This document shows, piece by piece, positions 7,003 through 13,553 of a stretch of DNA of 27,063 nt. The DNA is from a virus. Position numbers and translations under genes: made by a program. The notes below the pieces were generated by a model, which saw only the letters and a list, made by a program, of their open reading frames with translations, did not search any database and was not told where the DNA came from. Each line of letters opens with the position of its first letter. The first letter of the stretch is position 1. Location: positions 1 to 27,063 of the IMG/VR virus record IMGVR_UViG_3300042866_002182; one strand, written 5' to 3'.

Positions 7003-10000
7003 TTAACCTAAGCCCCTTGATTGAAGTTCATTGCTCATTTGACCAATGGAAACTCTAATCAATCCAACATCGATTCTTTCCATTGTTGGGACAGGGACAT
7101 CATAGACTTGGACATTGACGATTCCGTTTTCCAAATCTTCGACCCTGTTGATCCTTTCGTCGCAGATGACTTGGAAAGCATCAGAAGGCTTAGCACCATA
7201 AAGAGCACCTTCGTTGTAAAGTTGACCCATGACGCTGTTGCCTATAGTGACAATCTGGTTGAAGATAACTCCAAAGCCATCAATTACCGAGAAGATCTGA
7301 TTATCAAATACCCTACGGAGCGAACCATAAACAACGTTTTGGATGACGCGGGTGTTGACAAATTGGAACTTACGTTGTTCGGGGATAGCAGGGTTGATCC
7401 TAGTTCTTCCGCCCCAGATAAAGATCGCAGAAGAAGCATAGCCAGGTAGGGTCCTAGCAACGTTGCAGCCTCTGGGATTCAACAAGTTCTGTTGAGCAGA
7501 GTTGACAGAAAGTTGAACGCTAACGGCATCGACAAGTTGATATTTAGTGCCAGCTGGAGGGAATTGGAACCCTTCTGAACGATAACGTCTTAGCGCAACA
7601 CCAGCCACATACGGGGAGAGAGGAATGTACTGACCCGCTGAATTAAGGATGTGTGGGCCATAGTAGGCAATAAATCCAAAAGCGTTAAAGTAGCGTTGGC
7701 TATCCTCTAGCAAGCGTGCTACATTATCGACACCAGCCTCTACGAATACGGCCTCTGGAACTCCCGAGTTCCCTACCCCACGTAAAGCATCATCGATAAT
7801 CTCAGTGGATGTAATGGCATCAAAGTTCCACAAATTGGTTAATGGTGTTTGCTCTTCGGTTAATACAAGTTCGACTTGTGAGCCATAGCAAACATGACCA
7901 ACGGAGGTTAAATCACCGCCAAGGGAATCGGCAGGGATAACCGCCCACTCATAATTAGAGCCGTTGAAGACCACAGCAATACGATCACCAACAACTACTG
8001 GGGTTGTCCCATCAGGAGCCAAACCAGCGGCAGTAATCACGTCGAAGTAAACACCTGAGAGGTTAGTAATTCTACCTTGGATGTCCCCTTTACCAGACCC
8101 ATTCAGCAGACCAACGGCGAGAGTGTAGGGTTTGGCACCTAATAGGATACCTGGGCCTGCGGTTATGGTGCCAACAGTAACTGTGAACAAGGTTCCGGAA
8201 CCGATTACAGCAGTAGAGGCAGAAAGCAAACTTCCGGCTGTGTGCCCAAAACCAGTGGCCTTCAGAGTCACAACGGTAACAATCCCACCAGCGACAGTGA
8301 TATCAGCCGTAGCCCCACTACCACTGCCACCTGTGAGGGGGACATTTGTGTAGATGCCATTGGTGTACCCTGTACCCCCGGTAATGGCGCCAAGAGTAGC
8401 GATAGGCCCCCTGGTAGCTGTTCCGGTTGGATTGTAGGAGCCACCATTAATAGCATCGATAGCTGGAACTAAGTATGCCTGCGATGTGAAATTTTGAGTT
8501 GTAGTCGGGGCGCAAATATAGTTTTGAGTTGTAGTCTGAATATCACCCGGGTCAACCAAGTCCAAAGAAGGTAGCCAACCGGCAGAGGTGGTTTCACCGT
8601 ACGGGAAAATTAACTCTTTGCCAAGAACCTTAGAACTTCTGTTCAGGTAGATGGATACGGTGGGGTTGTCTATATTTGGTACCGGTGCTACAGATGCTCT
8701 AGCGGCCTGGCTTGCGACAATACCGCTGTTTAGACCATATTTCCTGGCTCTAATGAGTGGAATAGTGGTTAATTCAGCCAGGTTAACCGACGTCAGATTG
8801 CCACCCAATACACCCGAGTATAAAATAGTCGGTGCTGTGGAAATCGATGCAGATGGATAAATAACATAAGAACCAGACAGGTACCCCGTATAGCTGGTAG
8901 CTAGTAGGATAGTGTCATTATCCAGAACTTTGACGTAGTAGGGATTAATGGAGTTAGAGGTCGTTGCCTTTAGTAAGGTTGCAGCCCCCGCCAAAACAGT
9001 CTGAGTAAAGAAGACCTTTTGGCCATTGACTAATCCGTGTCCTTTCAGTTCAAAAGCCGCATATCCCACAGAACCACCAGGGAATGTGTAGGAACTAATA
9101 CTGGCAGAAGGGTTTAAAAGGGTTCTTGAAATAAAATTCAGCCTGTAATCCCTAGTGGAAGCCTGTAAGGTCGCAGGTAGGTGCAGGGTGTTGACGTATG
9201 TAGTCTCACCTGTGGTGTTCTGAAGGAGGTTAGAGGGTTGTCCGCTGATTTCAACGGGCCAATTCCAACTAGAAACCCCATAGGTAACAATAGCTGTAGA
9301 TCCAGTGGGAGTGCCAACCACATAAGCACCGTTCGCTGCAGCAACACCGGACCCAATAAGAGCAGTTCCACCAGCAGCTAGGACTGCAGTCAGTACAGAA
9401 GTAGCCTCTGAAGCTGTGGCAGTAATGTAGACGTATTGTGTGTTACCATCTGATGGGTAGGTGCCATACAGATTTGTATTATATGGTGGTGCTACGATGT
9501 AAACAGTCGCCGAAGTTTCACCTACACCGAACAACCCAGCAAAATCTGCACCGGCATTACTGATGGTAACTTCTTGAATGTCATATTTGACGGGCCAAAC
9601 TGCGCCATCAATGTAGAATACGCCATCATCAGATTGACCGACTACAGATTCTACTGTAAAGACGGCAGGGTCTAGAAGACCAACCTTTTCACCAGCGGTT
9701 ACTGATTCTGTAGATTGTTCTACGGCTACTTGAGGGTCATAGCCCGAAATCAAAGATTGATATGGCAAACGTCTGTAAGTAACGTCATTGCCGGTCCATT
9801 CATAGATGGTATTATCAACCAAATACTTCAAACCCATTACCAAATCTTCGGCCGGCTGGTGTGGGATATAGTTTTTATACTTATTGATATCTGTAACTAA
9901 GAACGAGCCACTATCTGCCAAAGCCAGCCACTTAAAGTTACCATCTTCGCAATGGGCCGCAGCAGCAGCTCCCACGGCAGTTCTACCTGCAGCATCAAAC

Positions 10001-10905
10001 TGCGCATATGCAGTGGGCGATAGCAGATACCCCTGGTCTTGTTGTCCGTCAAATGCAGTTCTGATGCACTGAACATAGTCTTGAGGGACCCTTTCCAGGC
10101 TAGTCGGGGCACAATCAATAGTTCCGACCACATAGCAATCGGTCATTAAGATTTTAGCAGCGCCTACAATGAATTGTTCAGGTACTACTTGGATAGTCCC
10201 GTCAAAAGTTGTAGCTGCCAGGACTGCAAATCCGCTTTCTGAATTTGTCTCAGGGCAAAGGGTATTTACTAGGCCCGACTCCCTAACATAGACGGAGCTG
10301 CTAATGCTAGGATTAGACTCAATTGCAGCAGCAAATGCGTTGACGATCGCAGATGAAATCTTACGGTTATTTACTTCGTCCCCAACGATATAACCAACGG
10401 GGATAGTAACAGGGACACCGAGCCACTCGCCATCGGCAGTATAACCAGTGGAGCCATCTCCAGCCACTAACTTTTGGCCATTAAGGATCATTTGGATATA
10501 CACCTGGTCACCAGCTTCGAGCTGGGAGGGTAATCCAGTGGAATTGATTTTGGTGCCAGAAGGTAGAAACTCAATTTCAGCAATCTGGGTTGGTGTTCCT
10601 ACTCTGACAACACGAACGTCCCCAACTTGTTGGGCATTTAGGAAAAGTTCATTTACACAATTATAGCTAAGAAGGGGGATTTTTTCGGTGGGTACTCCGC
10701 CTACTAGGGCCCTATAGTCATTTAAAGAAGTGATGACGACCGGGGTGTTAAACGGAAAGCGACTTACTGGGACAGAGTCCTCAGCCTCCACCAACATATA
10801 GGCAGTGTTAAATGTTGCGATTGGCGCGGCTGTAATATTGCCAGCGACTTCGTTTATGAATGTACCAGGGGCCCCAGGGGTGGTGCCAAAAGAGAAAGTT
10901 GCCAT
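7003..10905 (-). CDS. Contractile tail sheath protein with very large insertion
   Basis: This 1300-aa protein forms the contractile sheath around the tail tube. Residues 1-105 match the sheath N-terminus (GTFINEVAGNITAAPIATFN, then VVRVG). The C-terminal 270 residues match the conserved core: ARLLEDSQRYFNAFGFIAYYG, IPLSPYVAGVALRRYRSEG, FPPAG, LNPRGCNVARTL, a FIWGGRTRIN motif and the VIQNVVYGSLRRVFDNQ segment. Phage sheaths are usually 400-700 aa; the extra length is a Gly/Ser/Thr-rich middle part. Residues about 835-915 hold a TGGTGYTNG / LTGGSGSGATADITVAGG module resembling surface repeats of cyanophage virion proteins. This part probably projects outward. ATG start at 10905. Confidence 0.88.
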   Translation of the reverse strand: MATFSFGTTPGAPGTFINEVAGNITAAPIATFNTAYMLVEAEDSVPVSRFPFNTPVVITSLNDYRALVGGVPTEKIPLLSYNCVNELFLNAQQVGDVRVVRVGTPTQIAEIEFLPSGTKINSTGLPSQLEAGDQVYIQMILNGQKLVAGDGSTGYTADGEWLGVPVTIPVGYIVGDEVNNRKISSAIVNAFAAAIESNPSISSSVYVRESGLVNTLCPETNSESGFAVLAATTFDGTIQVVPEQFIVGAAKILMTDCYVVGTIDCAPTSLERVPQDYVQCIRTAFDGQQDQGYLLSPTAYAQFDAAGRTAVGAAAAAHCEDGNFKWLALADSGSFLVTDINKYKNYIPHQPAEDLVMGLKYLVDNTIYEWTGNDVTYRRLPYQSLISGYDPQVAVEQSTESVTAGEKVGLLDPAVFTVESVVGQSDDGVFYIDGAVWPVKYDIQEVTISNAGADFAGLFGVGETSATVYIVAPPYNTNLYGTYPSDGNTQYVYITATASEATSVLTAVLAAGGTALIGSGVAAANGAYVVGTPTGSTAIVTYGVSSWNWPVEISGQPSNLLQNTTGETTYVNTLHLPATLQASTRDYRLNFISRTLLNPSASISSYTFPGGSVGYAAFELKGHGLVNGQKVFFTQTVLAGAATLLKATTSNSINPYYVKVLDNDTILLATSYTGYLSGSYVIYPSASISTAPTILYSGVLGGNLTSVNLAELTTIPLIRARKYGLNSGIVASQAARASVAPVPNIDNPTVSIYLNRSSKVLGKELIFPYGETTSAGWLPSLDLVDPGDIQTTTQNYICAPTTTQNFTSQAYLVPAIDAINGGSYNPTGTATRGPIATLGAITGGTGYTNGIYTNVPLTGGSGSGATADITVAGGIVTVVTLKATGFGHTAGSLLSASTAVIGSGTLFTVTVGTITAGPGILLGAKPYTLAVGLLNGSGKGDIQGRITNLSGVYFDVITAAGLAPDGTTPVVVGDRIAVVFNGSNYEWAVIPADSLGGDLTSVGHVCYGSQVELVLTEEQTPLTNLWNFDAITSTEIIDDALRGVGNSGVPEAVFVEAGVDNVARLLEDSQRYFNAFGFIAYYGPHILNSAGQYIPLSPYVAGVALRRYRSEGFQFPPAGTKYQLVDAVSVQLSVNSAQQNLLNPRGCNVARTLPGYASSAIFIWGGRTRINPAIPEQRKFQFVNTRVIQNVVYGSLRRVFDNQIFSVIDGFGVIFNQIVTIGNSVMGQLYNEGALYGAKPSDAFQVICDERINRVEDLENGIVNVQVYDVPVPTMERIDVGLIRVSIGQMSNELQSRGLG

Positions 10906-10926
10906 TTTATATTTAGTATTCCCCCT

Positions 10927-10998
10927 TTACCTAATCCTCGTACCGGCGGGGATAACTCCGGTGGTGGTGCCCGTAGGCCAAGGATTGTTTATGGACAA
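10927..10998 (-). CDS. Possible 23-codon ORF before the sheath gene
   Basis: From a TTG at 10998, directly after a TAA, a frame reads 23 codons to TAA at 10929-10927. It contains NNPWPTGTTTGVIPAG, which looks protein-like rather than random. A GGTGGG tract lies 11 nt upstream of the TTG. It is in the same frame as the peptide-like stretch 11079-11002 and the LysM-like gene before that. It may be a tiny gene or the remnant of a C-terminal region. Confidence 0.25.
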   Translation of the reverse strand: MSINNPWPTGTTTGVIPAGTRIR

Positions 10999-11001
10999 TT
11001 A

Positions 11002-11079
11002 ATATTTACCCACCATTGAATCGGCATTCTTTCCGGCCTGAATAGTGATGCCCCTAGCCAAAGATTGGAGGTTTTTATC
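11002..11079 (-). other. In-frame protein-like stretch after the LysM-like gene's TAG
   Basis: Continuing past the TAG at 11082-11080 in the same frame gives 26 sense codons ending in TAA (11001-10999). They include SLARGITIQAGKNADSMVGK, which resembles real coding sequence. No ATG/GTG start with a ribosome site opens this stretch. It may be a readthrough extension, a decayed C-terminus or a sequencing-level substitution. Confidence 0.3.
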
Positions 11080-11445
11080 CTATTGGTTACCAGTATCGGA
11101 ATGGATACTAGCGGCTGACCAACCGTTGTTTCTTTCTACATCACTTAAAGACAATCTGGTGTATCTCGATAAGGACTCAGCGTAAGACTCTTGAGAAGAG
11201 AAAGGGAAGAAGTCTCCAACAGAGTTTGTAACGGGGGACAGTACGGGGGATTGTTGGGTTAACCCCACAGACGTAACTGACCCAGTAACACTACCCGGGT
11301 TAAGAATTGTCCCTAAAGGGGGATTTTTTACTACAGACCATGTAGGATTATTATCTAGAACTTCCCTATATGAGAGGGAGTTTGAGTATAGAGCAAAACC
11401 CAGTCTTCTCCAGGTTGAACCAGATTGAAAAACTAGGTTTGCCAT
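11080..11445 (-). CDS. LysM-like tail protein (tail protein X-type candidate)
   Basis: This 121-aa protein starts VFQSGSTWRRLGFALYSNSL and continues REVLDNNPTW, then GTILNPG. This follows the LysM pattern seen in phage tail protein X: an early strand, a helix with Y/L, 'NP' near the second helix and a final strand-turn. The second half is Ser/Thr-rich with no clear fold. Tail protein X-type proteins act at the tail tip or baseplate hub, and the gene lies between virion morphogenesis and sheath genes. It ends in TAG, and protein-like sequence continues in frame after it. Start ATG 11445, three bases after the upstream stop. Confidence 0.5.
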   Translation of the reverse strand: MANLVFQSGSTWRRLGFALYSNSLSYREVLDNNPTWSVVKNPPLGTILNPGSVTGSVTSVGLTQQSPVLSPVTNSVGDFFPFSSQESYAESLSRYTRLSLSDVERNNGWSAASIHSDTGNQ

Positions 11446-11448
11446 CTA

Positions 11449-11898
11449 TCAGGTTCCTCTTTTTGCTTTTGCCATCAGGCGAGCACCAACTTCAGTACCA
11501 CGAGTTAGGGGGAAGCCATTATCCCTAGAAACTTCCTTAACTTCGTTATTAAGTTGACTCGAAGGTACAAATGGGTCTACTTCCGGGGAGTTTAACCTGT
11601 TGGAAAGTTTCTCTTGGATGGACGCCTCGATAGACTCCTTAGTGGGTTTATCCTTAATGGCAGTGCTCTCGGCTGTTTTAAGGTCGATTACAGCGGGTTC
11701 GTGTGATTCGTGTGATTCGGGCTCTAAACCAGGGGGTTCTGTGGGGCCTGGCACCATGGCTACGGGATGCTCAGGGGTTTCTGGATTGGGTGCAATTTCA
11801 GCAGCTGGATTTTCGTCCCAGGCTTCATTTACGTTAGGGGTAGTTGGGTCATCACCAACAAATTTACCGAGGGGGTCTTTAGCGCGTTGTCTTGTCAT
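11449..11898 (-). CDS. Acidic, Pro-rich unknown tail-region protein
   Basis: The product is 149 aa. Residues about 15-80 are rich in Pro, Glu and Ala with an ESHESHE repeat and are probably disordered. The C-terminal half is more helical (ESIEASIQEKLSNRL) and ends in a basic LMAKAKRGT. I do not recognise a family. It lies 2 nt after the virion morphogenesis gene and 3 nt before the LysM-like gene, so it is translated as part of the tail set. A linker or assembly role is possible but not shown. Confidence 0.6.
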   Translation of the reverse strand: MTRQRAKDPLGKFVGDDPTTPNVNEAWDENPAAEIAPNPETPEHPVAMVPGPTEPPGLEPESHESHEPAVIDLKTAESTAIKDKPTKESIEASIQEKLSNRLNSPEVDPFVPSSQLNNEVKEVSRDNGFPLTRGTEVGARLMAKAKRGT

Positions 11899-11900
11899 GG

Positions 11901-12311
11901 TTATTTAAGAATGTGTTTCCAGGCAATGTCAGATAATTTATCAAGGGAGCTATCTGGTACTCCCATCCATGGGCGAGCGGGCATTTTTTTAGTTCCAAAT
12001 TGGTTGAACACCCCCCATGGAGTCGTATCGACTAAGAATCTATTACCCCAAGGTCTAACCACGGCTGTGTTAAACATCTCACCGGTCTCCCTTAGGATAA
12101 ATCTAGACCCATACCCCTCGGCATCTTTTTCTTTTATGGTCTCCGGATCTAGTTTAACCCAGGGTTTACCTTCGTAGTCAGTTTCAGCATACCAATGGGG
12201 CTTATTTTCCTCCAGAAGAGCAGGAGCCCATTCCACTTTGGCAGGACCCCACCACCCTAATTTAAAGGGTTGCATAGAGCCCGGTTCCTTTAGGGTGACT
12301 TTAATTTTCAT
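11901..12311 (-). CDS. Virion morphogenesis / tail completion protein (Mu gpG, P2 gpS-like)
   Basis: This 136-aa protein carries the C-terminal signature of the phage virion morphogenesis family: a GVFNQFGTKKMPARPWMGV stretch (H/N-Q-F-G, then P-x-R-P-(F/W)-(L/M)-G) followed by a helix DKLSDIAWKHIL. These proteins join heads and tails or cap the tail. The N-terminal part (WWGPAKVEW) is divergent. The start ATG at 12311 overlaps the end of the chaperone T frame by 4 nt, so translational coupling is likely. Confidence 0.72.
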   Translation of the reverse strand: MKIKVTLKEPGSMQPFKLGWWGPAKVEWAPALLEENKPHWYAETDYEGKPWVKLDPETIKEKDAEGYGSRFILRETGEMFNTAVVRPWGNRFLVDTTPWGVFNQFGTKKMPARPWMGVPDSSLDKLSDIAWKHILK

Positions 12312-12718
12312 TTCTTTTTCATTAGGCTCTCTTGTTCTTCGGCGTATTTTTTATTGACTTCAATCATGGCTCTAATTTTGCTCATAGGTTGAGTTTCCAA
12401 CCAATCGATAGATGAATCCCACCGTTGTTTGCATAAGTGAAACGCGACTTCAAGCCAATTTTCCACCGACAGGATATTTTCTTGGAAGATAGTTGTCACT
12501 GCCCAGTCAATTAATACTTTGAAAATTTTAGACGGGGTTTCATCGATGGCGTCGGTATTTAAGATCACCCTTAGAAGAAGCGGTAGGAAGCTCTTCTCAC
12601 CATTCCTGAGGATTTGTGCCTTATAGAAGTCTTTGGGGGTTATCTCCCTAAGGTGAAATGGCCCCCACCCGTCTATAGTTACAAGATATGAAAAGTCGTC
12701 TTGATCCTCAATTATGAT
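12308..12718 (-). CDS. Tail assembly chaperone, -1 frameshift extension (T part)
   Basis: This frame is open from the slippery heptamer at 12724-12718 to the stop at 12308 (136 codons), with no ATG, GTG or TTG before the GTG at 12568. Coding-like sequence such as SYLVTIDGWGPFHLREIT extends well upstream of that GTG. It is therefore made by -1 frameshifting from the upstream chaperone gene, giving a fusion of about 240 aa (104 + 136). This is the lambda G/GT and Mu gp41/42 arrangement: the fusion recruits tail tube subunits onto the tape measure during tail assembly. The part beyond 12568 is helical and Trp-rich. A separate 86-aa product from GTG 12568 is less likely. Confidence 0.78.
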   Translation of the reverse strand: MIIEDQDDFSYLVTIDGWGPFHLREITPKDFYKAQILRNGEKSFLPLLLRVILNTDAIDETPSKIFKVLIDWAVTTIFQENILSVENWLEVAFHLCKQRWDSSIDWLETQPMSKIRAMIEVNKKYAEEQESLMKKK

Positions 12719-13029
12719 TTTGGGTCAACTACAACTTCCCCCATTGCCTTGCCGACTAACTCACTGATTTTTTTAATGTCCGAGAGACGAAGATCAGCAA
12801 TTTCGTCAAAGGAAATTTTATCCTCACCGATTGTTAATCGTTCGGCCAATAGAAAGCTTTGCTTGGCTTGTTTGAATTCACCAAGTTCTTCTTCTAGGTA
12901 AATTAAATCCCTGCCGGTCATTTCCCTAATTGTGAGGGTTCGGCCGTCAGACAAAGTTTCACTATAAGTCTCAAGCCCAGTGACTGGTGTAGTCTTTACT
13001 GTGGTGGTTTCGTTGGATACGGTTCGCAT
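12712..13029 (-). CDS. Tail assembly chaperone, main product (G part)
   Basis: This 105-aa protein has an N-terminal beta region (SETLSDGRTLTIREMTGRD), a helix (LIYLEEELGEFKQAKQSF) and a C-terminal helical segment ending DPKS. The 'T-G-R-D' turn followed by a long helix is typical of phage tail assembly chaperones. Just before its TAA is the heptamer C CCA AAA in the right phase for a -1 shift into the following frame, which strongly supports the call. It overlaps the preceding gene by 34 nt. No clear ribosome binding site precedes ATG 13029. Confidence 0.72.
   Translation of the reverse strand: MRTVSNETTTVKTTPVTGLETYSETLSDGRTLTIREMTGRDLIYLEEELGEFKQAKQSFLLAERLTIGEDKISFDEIADLRLSDIKKISELVGKAMGEVVVDPKS
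12718..12724 (-). promoter_or_regulatory. Programmed -1 ribosomal frameshift site
   Basis: The minus strand reads C CCA AAA in the zero frame (X XXY YYZ with X=C, Y=A), two codons before TAA. Slipping back one base gives CCC AAA ATC, which enters the long open frame 12718-12308. The position matches chaperone frameshift sites in other tailed phages. No obvious downstream pseudoknot was traced. Confidence 0.8.
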
Positions 13030-13262
13030 TTGGTTTTTATTGAGGGATACTCAGTGAGTTTTACCCTACTTGCCACCAGATGCCTTTCCAATTCTGCATC
13101 ACCTTTCCCAGCAGGAAGTTTGAGATATAGATGGTTAGCTGTCTGCCAGCTTTTTTCAGCCCCATCTAAATCCCCCATATCGACCCTATCGCTAACATCA
13201 TCAATCCAACTACGGATAACTTCTTTGCGAAACTGTGGGTCTAAGGGTAGCGGAAATGGCAT
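12996..13262 (-). CDS. Unknown 88-aa protein upstream of the tail chaperone
   Basis: It begins with a Pro-rich MPFPLPLDPQFRKEVI, continues with helices (SWIDDVSDRVDMGDLDGAEK; ELERHLVASRV) and ends with a basic PYPTKPPQ tail. No family is recognised. Its 34-nt overlap with the chaperone gene suggests coupled translation. No Shine-Dalgarno sequence precedes ATG 13262; an AGGAG lies about 29 nt upstream, too far away. Its position among tail genes suggests a tail assembly role, but nothing in the sequence proves it. Confidence 0.55.
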   Translation of the reverse strand: MPFPLPLDPQFRKEVIRSWIDDVSDRVDMGDLDGAEKSWQTANHLYLKLPAGKGDAELERHLVASRVKLTEYPSIKTKCEPYPTKPPQ

Positions 13263-13292
13263 GTTGCTGTTTGGGTTGGAACGTAGTAACTC

Positions 13293-13314
13293 CTATGGGC
13301 TTAGTGCCCAATAG
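13293..13314 (-). other. Hairpin between two small genes
   Basis: Directly after the stop of the 65-aa gene, the minus strand forms CTAT(T)GGGC-ACTAA-GCCCATAG, an 8-bp stem with a one-base bulge. No U tract follows; AGGAGTTAC comes next. It could mark the border between replication and tail genes. Confidence 0.4.
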
Positions 13315-13512
13315 TCAAAGGGCTTTAAGCATTTGGACAACTTGATCTTCAGAGTAGTAAAGAGCATTATATGCGCAATCGACTGAAGAAGGGATGAATT
13401 TATCTTTTTTATCGAAGGGTTGCGGCATATAGAAAGTACCGAGGGACCCGGGATGCGCAATAACGATGGCAGAAACAGCGCGATTCTTTTTCAGTTTTGG
13501 TTGTGTTGTCAT
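13315..13512 (-). CDS. Unknown 65-aa protein after the DNA polymerase
   Basis: A small basic protein starts MTTQPKLKKNRAVSAIVIAH and continues with GTFYMPQPF and a C-terminal helix (YYSEDQVVQMLKAL). The composition is protein-like and the frame is open from ATG 13512 to TGA. It lies 41 nt after the polymerase stop. No family is recognised; it could belong to the replication or the tail block. Confidence 0.5.
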   Translation of the reverse strand: MTTQPKLKKNRAVSAIVIAHPGSLGTFYMPQPFDKKDKFIPSSVDCAYNALYYSEDQVVQMLKAL

Positions 13513-13553
13513 GGTGTTTTTGTGATTAGTTTTAGTTAAAGGTAAGTTAAAAG

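Noticed and set aside
12308-12568. A stand-alone 86-aa gene starting at GTG 12568
   Set aside because: Coding-like sequence extends upstream without any start codon to the slippery site, so the frame is the shifted extension of the chaperone gene.
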